A DNA stretch of 64,000 nt from Carallia brachiata (Eukaryota > Streptophyta > Magnoliopsida > Malpighiales > Rhizophoraceae). The position numbers and the translations under genes are program-made. The stretch spans positions 1 to 64,000 of the forward strand of contig JADCRB010000071.1 in assembly GCA_021464245.1 (NCBI GenBank), written 5' to 3'. Below the pieces are notes generated by a model, which did no database searches, was not told the DNA's origin, and worked only from the letters and a program-made list of their open reading frames with translations. Shown one piece after another: positions 48,244 to 59,897 of the stretch. Every line of letters starts with the position of its first letter. Position 1 is the first letter of the stretch.

Positions 48244-50032
48244 CCCCCAGAATTAATCGGCCAGCAGAATATCAAATATAATTGAATTGAAGGTTTTTCT
48301 TCACCTTTTTTTTTTTAAAAAATTTTTTTAGGGTATATATAAAGAAGATAAGATGAAGAGGGAGAGAAACAGACGTTGGAGTTGGAGTTGCTAAAAAAAA
48401 ATAGACGTTGGGGTTGCTTTTGTATTTCTTTTTAATGACGTAGTAATAATAATAATAATAATAATATAAAATTATAATACTTCAATATCAAAATTCATTT
48501 GACATATCTAATAACATATATATTTTTTTTATAAATTTAATTATTTAATAATTTATATTATATTAATTCTACTTAATTTCTTCTTAAATTAAAATTTTCA
48601 CTTGATCTCATTTTAAAAAAAAAAAATGATAGTCATAAGTATAACAATCATAATATCTGTGAAGTAAGCAGAAGTAAATTTATTTTTATATGTCTCATTC
48701 AACTACCTCAATAAGAATTAACTCGTATCTAAACCTTATTAAATTCAAATAGACATTTTTCATATTCGATTACAGTGTTAATGAATACGAAACTCATACA
48801 ATAAGCAAGCACAACTTTGCTGCCATAAATGACTTCACCAGAGACATAAAATTGAGCCAATGCAAAGAGATACATCAAACTACTACTGTTGAATTATTAT
48901 TTCGAATAATTACTTGATTTCACTTAACAAATATTCACCAAGTATTTTTCATAAAATTAATTTTTTTTTTTACTTTATTTTCCGTAAAATTATTGGGGCC
49001 GAGCCTACTTACACAAGCCAGTGCAAGTAGGGTGACGTTATAATATTTCCTTAATTAACATTAGAAGCGCGGGCAAGTCGTTTAAGAAAATGACAAAAAG
49101 TAAAAGTTCAAAAAATTAGGAGTGACAGGATTGAAACGTTAGCACTCTATTTCAACTTTCAATTCCATGTTGCATCGCATGTTCACATTGATTGGTCGGG
49201 AAGAGGACTGCCGACACAATCTACTGTTCTCGGACTCCCACGTTCTTATCCAAACACAATGTTAGTCACCATCCCCCATCCGACAACTAGTGCCTAAAAT
49301 CATGATGTGCACAAACACAGGTTAAAAACACACAATCAAACGATAAATTGAAAATTGCCAAGGCGTGTCTGATAAATTACTCAAATTTTATGATTATTCG
49401 CAGGAGATTACTCCAGTTTGAATTCTTTCACACCCTTCTCTCCAGGACTGTACTTGACAAAATATATCAACCGGGAATTAGATCTTTACTCTAATCAGTG
49501 CTTAACCCAGTAACTTACATTCTCAAAGAATGCGTCACTGCATTTATGTCGGCTGATCTAAGAATTCGAAAACTCGAATCTTACAAATGGAGACCAATTA
49601 ACTTCAAATGGTCCATAGTTTAGAATGAGAAGAAAACGAAGAGAAAGAGGGAAAATGTTTAAGACAAACGTTCCTCAAAAACTGAAGAATCGGCTGTCTA
49701 TGTGTCTATGTGTCCATTTATATAAATGTAAAGGATTTCTACATAATACAAAGAGAGTCACAAAAGATATAAAAAATGGTGTGGAGCAGGCCCACTTCCA
49801 CTCACGCGCTCAACAGATAGGATAAGAATCCTCTACCATAAGAATCATGCAAGGGCTGGCTTACTTCTTGACCAACCGAGCTCCCTGTGTAGAGCCTAGC
49901 ATGCAGTACAATTAGTTGATGTCGCTCAGTCCACCTAACTCTGAACACCTGACTAATCAGGGCATTTCGGATGTTCTATCAATTTGAGCCACAAAAATCA
50001 TACAACTTTCTCGTGTCATTTGCCATCGAGAA
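48244..50032. other. Intergenic DNA between the VWA and TBL genes
   Basis: The first few hundred bases should be the VWA promoter. An (AAT)n microsatellite lies at about 48446-48466. The rest is AT-rich with one unsupported open frame (49625-49825). The end is TBL 3' UTR. No gene was found. Confidence 0.45.
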
Positions 50033-53000
50033 CTACTCCTGTGCCCGCAATGCATCACTAATTTGTGCAAAAAGAATTTCATTCCATGTGTCAGGAACAC
50101 CTGGTAGACACCAATGCAAGCAATCGTGCATTCCTGGTGAGGCCGTAATGCTGAACCTTGATATGTGACCCTCATCTCTCAGCTGAGACAATGAGGTTAT
50201 GTCCAAGATCTTAACTCCGGTCCCCTTTACTGCATGGCCAGCACTATAATCACTAGACTCATCTAGTAATACCTCCTTTCCAACAGACATAGGGGTTGTA
50301 TTGTCGCAGCTTCCCCCACTGTTCCAATCACCGTTAACAAAATGCCTGGGTGAAATACTCCGGTAGAAGGCTTTCAAGTGCGGATGTTTTGGGAGTTGTG
50401 CATTCACCCAATTGACAATGTTGTGGATTGTGAAATTCCTGGCGTCTCCAATAATTGCTAGCTTCCGGTTAGTGTTGGGCTTGCCCCCTCCAAACATGAC
50501 CCACCGATTGCCATCAAGCTTCCCTCTATTCCAATGATGCCCTGTATTAAGGACTAGGACATTAATTTTATGGAGAAATAGGCGCAAAAATGCTGGTGGC
50601 CGATCAAGATGCATGGCAACATGAGTGGCCGGGTTGGTGATATTAATGGGCTCCAAATCACAGAGGCAAGCTGACCAGTAGAAAAGAACAGTTGTATTGG
50701 TGCTTGGAAATCGATAAGCCCAACCAGCAGGCCGCACACCACGTGGGGATTTAAATCCATACTCCTCCCCCACATCAATAACATCGTGCCACTGCTTACC
50801 ACCAGTTATCATGCACATTAGAGACTGGAACTGCTGTCGGCCCAATGAGTCCCCAACAAAAGCTAGAGTCTTGTGTTGCATCCTGGAATGCGTAGATTAG
50901 ATCATCACAATATCAATCAAAAGTATGATAAAATATTTTAAAACAAGCAAAGTTTGAGCAACCATTCATGTAAGAGACATGCAAAATGATAGGTATTGGG
51001 ATCTATATGAAAATCCTAATTTCCTTCAGTTGGAAATTAAAACAATTCAAAATTTAAATGCAAGAACTTAGCACAGTCATTCCAAAATCTGGAATGCATC
51101 TCTAGCACAAGCAAATCATAAGCCTGTATTCTGAGATGGTATGAATGGATATCAGGGTTCCACACTCTGCCTGATGAATTAGTAAAAACTGAAATAAAAT
51201 GACGACTAGGAGCACAAGGAGAAACAACAAAAACCTAAACATGAAGAGCAACAACCATGTATCCATCTATGCTGTCATTGAAAAGGGGTGTTCCCATCGC
51301 ATGAGACTCCCACAGTTGTCCAAAATTTCTCATTCATCAGCCATAACCATTTCAAATAACCATGGGAAAGTCTGGCCTGTGAAACTCATAATGTTCACCG
51401 ACAGAATGAGGCTCCATGCAGCGATGAAATATGAAATTACCTTTTCAAGAACTTGGATCCCTCGAATGCATCCATTTCACAGTTTTTTGGTTGCCACCGC
51501 AGCGTTTCATAGGCAAAATCCTTGCGTTGTGTGAGCCGGCAGGTCCACATCCCCGAAAGCCACTGCTTACAACCAAACCCAGAATACAGAGGCCTCGCAT
51601 TATCTATAACCCATTTTCCTTTTGCATAATTACAGACTGAAGAGAGCATCAAACAACAAAAGAATCACTAGTTAGCGATACATTGATGGTATTGCCTGCA
51701 AATATGCATTCCAAATGATGCAAAAAAGGGGGGAAAAAAACGGAGAAAAGGAATTGAATGAAAATTATCATCAGTGACCAACGCAAGTGTCTATCAATTA
51801 TATCACCGCGGAACCAATCCAAATGACCAATGTGACATGCAGCACAAGAAAATATGCATATCTGAGGTCTCAAATAAGTCAGTTAATCAGTTATAAAAAC
51901 AGAAAGACCACATTGTGCAGAAATAGTTGACCTTGATTTTCAGTAGCTCTTATGAAATTTTTGTCATCCTGTTCCCTCATTGAGAAACTTGCATTTGCAG
52001 AACCCACTGGTGCAACCAAATAAGCATTTTTTCCTTCTCCCTTTGAATATTTTTCTTCCACATTTTGGTAAGGCTTTTCTCCTGCTCCATTTTTCTCAAT
52101 TTCTGGGGTTCGTTTGTTTCTTGATTCTGTTTCTGTCAAATTTGCAGAATTTTCTGCAATGCCCTTTTTCTCAATTTCCGGAATTTTTTGATTTACTGAT
52201 TCTGTTTCTGACACAATTAGAGGAACATCAGTAAAGTATCATATATGTCATGATTTTGTTATACACACAGAGATCACTTTAGAATCCCAACAACATCTAA
52301 TCAAGAATCCAGAGACAAACAATAACCAGCACACCAGAAGAGCATTCAAATGGATGACGTTACAACTTCGATTTTTTTTGTACAACTGCCAGACATATAG
52401 TAACAGTGTATTTAGAAAAAGTTCTCATTTCATAGGAATCAGGTATAAAAGCACGGCAGCTAATCTGTGAACTCTTAATTTGGTTTATTGTCACAAAAAT
52501 AAAAATCAAAAGTCAAATAATAAAAATCAAAGGTCAAATGATACCTTCCCTTTGTCCAGGCCTTGATGACAAGTAAGAAGAATCACTTGCAGCCACATCT
52601 ATCTCTCTGCTCGCATGTAAATGTGGCTCTGGTTGTACTGAGCTAACAGTAGGTGTTTTCACTTCTATGTCTGTATCACATAATGGAAAGAGGAAATGAG
52701 TTTATAAATTCAAGAGAATCCCTCCACTATATAAGTAAAAGAAAAAAAACTGGTAACAGCATTATTGTGCAGGCTGCAAAGCTATATGGATAGGATACGA
52801 TATCATATTGAACTCATAAGCGTCATACATAAGACAAAAGAAAGATGAGGGAATTTGTTTTACACCGCTTTGCCACCACAATGACAATGTCCAGGCTGGA
52901 ATAATACTGCCTAGTTTCGTTGTGCAATGGTTTTAAGTTCATAACTATTTTCACATCACCCAAAAAAAGAAACACAAAAAAGGTGAAAATGAAACTGCAG

Positions 53001-53248
53001 AGCATCTTGTTCCTCAAGGGTAACGGCATCTCTGGCAATTTAAAGACTCTCTTCCAGGAAAAAACATTCTTTGCTACAGATTTGTAGGAGGAATAATTTA
53101 ATGTACCTGAAGACAGCTGCAAAACAACTTTAGGTGGAAGCAAGGTGGTAATTCTCTCCCATGCACAAAGCAGAAGGGTTGTGCAAAAAAGAACAATGAG
53201 GAAAATAGAAATTTCTTTACCCCTGAATTTGTAAAAGCCTCCTTTCAT
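50033..53248 (-). CDS. Trichome birefringence-like (TBL) polysaccharide O-acetyltransferase, TBL14-16 type
   Basis: Five minus-strand exons (53107-53248, 52545-52670, 51932-52207, 51441-51636, 50033-50882) give an intact 529-aa protein. The N-terminus [20 protein letters not shown] with a following hydrophobic run is a type II Golgi signal anchor. A long hydrophilic stem follows, encoded by exons 2-3, with a 25-aa tandem repeat (PEIEK twice). The TBL domain is [19 protein letters not shown], then GCKQWLSG and [12 protein letters not shown]. The DUF231 half starts with the GDS motif [19 protein letters not shown] and ends with the DxxH motif [16 protein letters not shown], which supply the Ser-His-Asp triad in the family. 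Members acetylate xylan, mannan or pectin in the Golgi. The closest memory match is TBL16-like. The acceptor polymer is not predictable here. Confidence 0.93.
52055..52207 (-). repeat. 75-bp tandem repeat inside TBL exon 3
   Basis: The coding strand repeats with a 75-bp period, preserving frame. Both units read ACAGAATCA, then AAATTGAGAAAAA. The peptide units are [15 protein letters not shown] and [15 protein letters not shown]. They lie in the stem between the membrane anchor and the catalytic domain, where length is free to vary. Confidence 0.75.
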
Positions 53249-56200
53249 CCTGGATGACCATGAAACACATAGAAATAAAAGTATGAGCCTATTTTGCACA
53301 TTATTCACCTGATAAATTGTCACTTAACTAGATGATCAAAAAAGAATCCTGCTGTAAGAAAACATGCTATTATGTGGATTGCTCTCTCCCAACATGAAAG
53401 CAGACACACACACATGCAAACACACCAAAAGAGAGAGATAGAGGGGGCACAATTCTAATTATCCGTCTCCTGATAAAAACTTCTGCAACTTTTACTACTA
53501 TATTTGGCAAGCAAGCCACAAAAAGTTCTTATTTTGGTGGGCTTCCCTTGTCACCAAACAAAACAGGCACTAGGCTAATAAACTGATTCCAATAGCTTAA
53601 TTTTTTAGAATTCAAAGTGAGTACATAACTTTCCAAGAGTTACCAGGTTCTGAAAATGTATCCAAATACACAATTTGCAAGTGCAAAGGTTCAGGAACAC
53701 TCTCACTACTGGTTCAGATCCAAACTGCGCCAGGAAGACTACATTCAGAACCGTCGTACCTCCCCAAACTTAATAAAATATAGATCAATTAATCCCCTAA
53801 CTTTTACAATACTGAAACATTTTCTTTTGACTAAACAGAGGCTGGAAATCTCAAAATAAATAAATAAATCAAAGCGCGTGAGGTCTGGAGAAAAGTCACT
53901 GCACAGCCTTACCCTTGTTTTCTTGTTTTCATAAAAAGACTGTTCTGCAACCTCTATGTCACAGCAGAGCAATCTAAAACCCAGGCTCGTCCTCCGGAGC
54001 CCGAAAATCTAAAAACAGCCTACCCGGCAGCTATTTCAGGCAATCTCCAAAACAAGCAAGTATTGTATAGATCACCGCGTTGGATCAGAGACCAGCATGT
54101 CGTCATACATCAAAATGCTAGCTACGGAATCTCAAATACGCAGTTAACCGCAACACAGACTACAATGGCTTCAGAAACTAAATCAATAGCCCATTTCACG
54201 CAAGGTTACACAGGCAAATTCCAATACTAAAAACGAGTAACCAGAATCGGAACATGAGAATTTGAAAAGCATACTTGCAATTACCAAACTATAAAACGCC
54301 AAATTAATACAAAAATAATATAAAAGAATAAAATAAAAATTATAAATAATCTCTCCAAAAAAAAAGCTACAAAAAGATTCAAATGCAAATCGACATCGAA
54401 ATAGGGAAAGAACCTGATAACACGAATCTCAAGCGACCAGGTGAAAAAAAGCAGAGACGCAGATATATAGAGAAAATTTTGATGTTGATGGATTGCCTCT
54501 GCTTTAAACGACGACGTTCTATTGATGAAGGGCCGCTACAGATGTAATATTTTATAATTTTTTTATAGGTAAAGTTTGATTTTCTGATGGCACCGCCTCC
54601 GTCGATTTTGACGACTGTACGGAGTCCACCCAAAGATTCGCAGTAGTGGAATGATATAAGCTTGTCAAAGTACGTAGACAAACGAGCGAGAACGGTCAGT
54701 TTTTTAATGTATTTATTTTATTAGGGTTCTATCTTATTAGGGTTCTATCTGCTGCGGACGTCTACATTAAACGACAATTAATTCCTCTCCGTGATCGTAA
54801 TAAATTAAAAGATTAATATAAAAAAATTATTAGATATAAAACTGTAACATTTATTTTAAAAATTAATAATTTAATTTATTTCAATTTTTAATAAATTTAA
54901 TATGCTGTGAATCTCTTAATTTTGTAAACAAAATTTAATTAAAATTTATTTATTTTTATGAAATGACCAATATACACACTTGTATATAAAAATTTATCTA
55001 TTTTGATAACATGATAATCATACATATATATACGTTATTTATTTTATGAAATTTTGATGAGCAAGAAAAGAATTAGAAGGAAAGTTGTAGAATTTTCATG
55101 TGTTTGAAAAATTAATCAGAATGTCTTGGTGAGACCAAAAAAAAAAAAAACAAATCCGAATGCAAATTTATTGAAAAATATGCAAAATTTTCCTACCAAA
55201 TTCAGTGCTTCCACCCTTTCGGTGAAAGAAAAGAAGAAAAGAAGCTTTTTATTTTTTATTTTTTTGGTTAAAAAATTATTTAAATACCTCATTTTCAAAG
55301 AAACAAAAAAACTCTTTTCTCGTTTATTAAGACTGCATGGGCAAAAAGAAAATTTTATAATATTAATTTTTTATTTATTTTAATTTTTTTTATAAAAAAG
55401 TGGTTACGAATTAAATAATATGGTAATTTTTAATTTTATAAATTTTATATTATTTTTTTAAAAAAATTTTAATTACTAAAATATTACATAAAAAAACATA
55501 TATTCTTAATTCATCACTTTTCTTATTTTTATTTTCGTTTTAACCTTTTTTTTTTTTTTTTACAACTTTCCTCCGCCCTTCGTTTTAAATCCAAACGAAG
55601 CATTATTGGTGACTTTGAAAAAATAAATATAAAATAATAAAACACAAGATTAACGTTTGGAAAACATTCCTAATCAGTTAAAATTTTCAGGAAGAGGAAT
55701 TTGAGAATAATAACACTATATCTTTATTGTTTTGCAATCTATTAATGAATATGAATAAATACCAAACATGGAAAAAAATTTTAAAAGTAATTGATCCTTA
55801 ATCCGCTGCAGAGGACGTTTTCCGGCGAACGGGATGTGACCGGTGACACAGCCATCACCGGAAAGCTCGTTGACCGTCAAGCAATCTCCAATCAGATTCG
55901 CGTCCATTTCCGCTACAACATTTCGCACCCTCCGATCAACCAGTAGCGTGAGTTCTTTCGCCTTTCGAGGTATGGTTTTTGAAGATAATCAAGAAATGAT
56001 CCAAATAATCTTTAATCTAACCTCATCTTTCTGTCAATAAATCACAAGATTACGGCTTTTGTTACGTTACAAATTCCGATGGCAGTTCTTGAAACGTCAG
56101 CGTTTCATTGACTCGATCACGGGAAGAGATCGCAGAGGGTATTATGGGGTTTTGGCCTTTTAGGTCGGCGTTTCTTTCTTCTGGAGCAGCTGCTCGCTGG

Positions 56201-56370
56201 TAAGAAACGACGACGTTTCTCGGAGGGTATTTTAGGGAAATTAGATTGGGAGTTTTCTTCTCCAGCGGGTCACCGCTTCAGCCCCAAAATTAAATCGGAC
56301 TTGAGCATAATTTTCTGTGTCTCTGAAACCAAATCGCTTTAATTAAAAAAAAAGGAAAAAGAAAAAGAAA
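53249..56370. other. Divergent region between the TBL and PAA genes
   Basis: The TBL 5' leader probably extends upstream, perhaps with a UTR intron, to about 54560. From 54700 to 55560 the DNA is AT-rich with homopolymers. At 55795-55960 there is a GC-richer island whose plus-strand frame reads RTFSGERDVTGDTAITGKL and ends HPPINQ. It could be an exon fragment, but I do not recognise it. The PAA promoter and leader lie just before 56371. Confidence 0.4.
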
Positions 56371-59300
56371 ATGAGCAGAGGAAGCGGAGGTGGCTACGAT
56401 CGCCACATCACCATCTTCTCGCCGGAAGGCCGCCTCTTCCAAGTCGGTATGGGATTTTTTTTTTCTTTTTTGTTTTTTTTGCAATTCTTCTCTTTCTTTA
56501 ACATTTTTTTTTCTCTACGATTTTTAGTTAGTTCTGTTATTCGATTATTTCCGTTTCGGTGCAGAGTACGCATTTAAGGCGGTGAAGGCGGCGGCCATCA
56601 CTTCGATCGGAGTTCGCGGCAAGGACTCCGTGTGCGTCGTCACTCAGAAGAAGGTTCCGGTCAGTCAATTCCGCCACCTTCTCTATTTTATTTTTATTTT
56701 TTGGTTGGGTGGCTTTGTGAGATTTATTTGAATTTTGGCTCTGTTTGGGTGAGTGATTAAACTTGAATGTGTGGGCAGGACAAGCTTTTGGATCAGACTA
56801 GCGTTACTCACCTTTTTCCCATCACCAAGTATCTTGGATTGCTGGCCACTGGCATGACAGGTTTGGAATTGTCAATTCTTTCTTTGTTTTTTGAAGGGAT
56901 CTCGATTTCAGATGCTTACTGAGTTTTAGGTTATTGTGCTTGAATGGACATTGGTGGGAATAGCTCACAAAAGATAGGAATTTGATTTTCTTATAAATTG
57001 TCCACGTTGTTGCCCGCGGTAGTATGAGAGTAGGTTTGTGTTAATTTTCAGCCGATGCAAGGACTTTGGTCCAACAAGCAAGAAATGAAGCAGCTGAATT
57101 TCGCTTCAGATATGGATATGAAATGCCCGTGGACGTTCTGGCCAAATGGTATGTCATTCTATGTCAGTAATAATTTGCTATGCTATTTATCATATGCTGT
57201 AGCTATTTGATATTGGCAAAGCAAAAATTTTTCATATAGCAGGAGTCTAATGCAAGTTAACGATATTTCAGAGCCGAGGCACCAGTGCCTTATCACCAAA
57301 ACTTTTGGGCTTTGCTTTAAGCTATTGCTAAACTCTCTTTTTATCTTTGAGAGACACTGACACCGTTCCTTTTAGAATATGAAAAGGTGGCTCCATCATG
57401 TGACTTTAACATAGTATTGCAGCTGCATTTTTCTTGCACCTCCATATAATCATTTTTCAATTCTATATTCTCTGCCTGTGGATATACGACTTTATTCCAG
57501 TTGACATACTGTTTTTTATCCTTGGTGCATTTGTAGGATTGCTGACAAGTCCCAAGTTTATACTCAGCATGCTTACATGAGACCCCTTGGTGTTGGTATG
57601 CGTTTGGTCTCTACCATCTTTCTGCATATGTAATTCTTTTATTGCGATGTGTCTTGGGTGTAAACTTTGTGTTGCTGATTATGCCCATGCGTAGAAACCA
57701 TGCACACATAGGTAAACACTATGAGGTATACACACATTACATTCATTTATGCTCTTAAACTATTTATTTTAATATCTTTTACATATTTTTCTGTGAAGTT
57801 GCAATGGTTTTGGGCATTGATGAGGAGAGAGGACCTCAACTTTACAAGTGTGATCCTGCTGGTCACTTTTATGGTCACAAGGTAGTTTTCTGACTGAATA
57901 TCTTCTCTAAGGTGCATCAAATTAACGTTTCTTGTTTTGTGATCATTTAAATGTCTTGATGGACTTGAATTAGTTAATTGCCGTTGAAAAGAGGCTTTAA
58001 CGGTGACCTGAGGGGGCAACATTGGTGCGACTATAAATTGTTGTTTCAATATCTTACCAGGGAATCTTTCCCACGCAAAAACAATTGTCAACTTTTAAAG
58101 TGTTGGCTCTATTGTGATAGCAGTAACTTTTAAAAACTTTTCATACAATACAACTGAATATGCTTCCAGTTCATATCCAAAAAGACTTTCTCTGATCACC
58201 AAGTAATTCTATTTTGCTTTAAAGATAATTTCCAAAGCAGCTTTTTGTTCAAGGAGCATTACTTTGCAATATTTTTCAGGCAACAAGTGCTGGGCTGAAG
58301 GAACAAGAGGCCATCAATTTTTTGGAAAAGAAAATGAAGAATGACCCTGCTTTCTCCTATGATGAAACTGTGCAGGTACTTAAATGCTAAAGGGCTTCAA
58401 TAGACAGCCATCTGTAAATAATATTTATTCTTCCCTTTTCTTTTTTCAAAATTGTGATACTCGATGTTTTAATTGCTCTCAATAAGTCTGATATTGTTTG
58501 CTGTGAAGAACAACAACTTGTTAACTAAGAAATAATTTGATTTTCGATCAGCATGCCGTGGGAGGGATTAGCAGGGGAAATTCCTTTCCCTCTTAGCCCC
58601 AGCACGGTGATTTTTTCTTTTTTCTTTTTTTTTAGGGGGGGGGGGGGGGAATTTCGTGTTCCCAGAGATTATAGTTGGAAAATTTCACGTGTTGTTGGAC
58701 TCATGGAAACTTTAGGGAAGCTTTCAGATTATTGATACAGCTGTCTGATTTTAGGTCTACATGATTATTAACATAGGAATAGAAAGTGTTATGCAAAACA
58801 AGTATTGTCAGTTTTAAGTTTCATTATTGAACTTATTAGTGAAAGGCCAATATTGGATGATTTATGCTAGTTTGTATAAAGATCCTAATACAACACAATG
58901 TTACTATTTTGCAGACTGCTGTTTCTGCTTTGCAGTCTGTTCTTCAAGAGGATTTCAAGGCAACTGAGATAGAGGTACGTACTTGTGTCTCTATGCAAAT
59001 CACAGTTTAGCGATACAGTTATCAAAATGACGGAATGAGGGAGTTAAATGTTTTAAACATGTTCACCCACAAAGGCAGCTGAAGGTCTAGTACGGGGATG
59101 TTATCTTAATTTGTTATCTCTTTCTTCCATATGTTATTCTCTCTTGTTTTACAGTTGGGCTAGTAATTATTTTTTTCTCTAACTGTAATGATAAGATGCC
59201 ATGTATGGCATGGTGGGACTCATTAAGATTGTTAGAATAGAGGAGAGTGGATTGGGAAACACCTGCTTAACATGAGCATGTTTTGGCAGGTGGGAGTTGT

Positions 59301-59382
59301 GAAAACGGATGATCAAGTTTTCAGAGTGTTGTCAACTGAAGAAATTGATGAACATTTGACTGCCATCAGTGAGCGTGACTGA
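56371..59382 (+). CDS. PAA: 20S proteasome subunit alpha-1 (alpha type-6)
   Basis: Nine exons (56371-56446, 56565-56659, 56779-56860, 57052-57148, 57537-57595, 57799-57881, 58280-58375, 58915-58974, 59290-59382) give exactly 246 aa, the usual plant length, with all phases correct. The protein starts [20 protein letters not shown], the alpha-subunit N-terminal signature. It continues [44 protein letters not shown]-type core sequence ([20 protein letters not shown]), [33 protein letters not shown], and ends [15 protein letters not shown]. It is a structural, non-catalytic subunit of the outer alpha ring, contributing to the gate and to binding of the 19S cap. The start is fixed by the signature. 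Intron 7 carries a run of 15 G's. The gene is intact, unlike several neighbours. Confidence 0.98.
58635..58649 (+). repeat. Homopolymer run of 15 G in PAA intron 7
   Basis: Fifteen consecutive G's follow a T-rich tract. This is a likely length-polymorphic and error-prone site with no coding effect. Confidence 0.9.
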
Positions 59383-59897
59383 AGTTGCAGACCAGACAAA
59401 GCTACTTTGGAAATGTCAAAAACAATCATTAAGCTAATTCTGGTGTTTAACAGTGGGAAGGGAAGAGACATACTTGTTATATGTGAGCTTTCCTGCCATT
59501 GCGTTCAATTTATTTAGTTACAAGGTCATGCCATAATTGCAACTGTTTCCAGGATCATGTTTGTTTATTTTACCCAAGAATGGTAATGAACTTGATGAAT
59601 GCAGTTGAGAAAACTTTTCACACAACTATTACATGAGTACGTGCCTTATGCAAGAGCCATCGGGAGTATTCTTATGCAAGAAAAATTGCCCACATTGCAT
59701 GGCTGGTATGCCTGGCTTTATGAAAATTTTACCGATGGATGTGCACTATCCCGTGCACTAGATGTTTGATTTATCTACACAGCTGATAAATTACACTTCC
59801 GACTGTCCAGGCAAATTCTAGAACATATAGCAGACGGAATTATTATAAGAGCTTGCTTGCCTGTATACAGTCGGATTTTGACAGCAAAATCAGGGTG
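59383..59897. other. Convergent 3' region between PAA and the SSL gene
   Basis: These 515 bp lie between two stop codons facing each other and must hold both 3' UTRs. Nothing else was recognised. Confidence 0.55.

Noticed and set aside
47779..48275. 140-aa plus-strand and 96-aa minus-strand open frames
   Set aside because: They are shadows of VWA exon 1. Only the 48243 frame continues through the spliced exons and matches the family.
58553..58735. 60-aa open frame in PAA intron 7
   Set aside because: It lies in an intron, spans the 15-G run, and is unrelated to the proteasome frame. There is no coding evidence.
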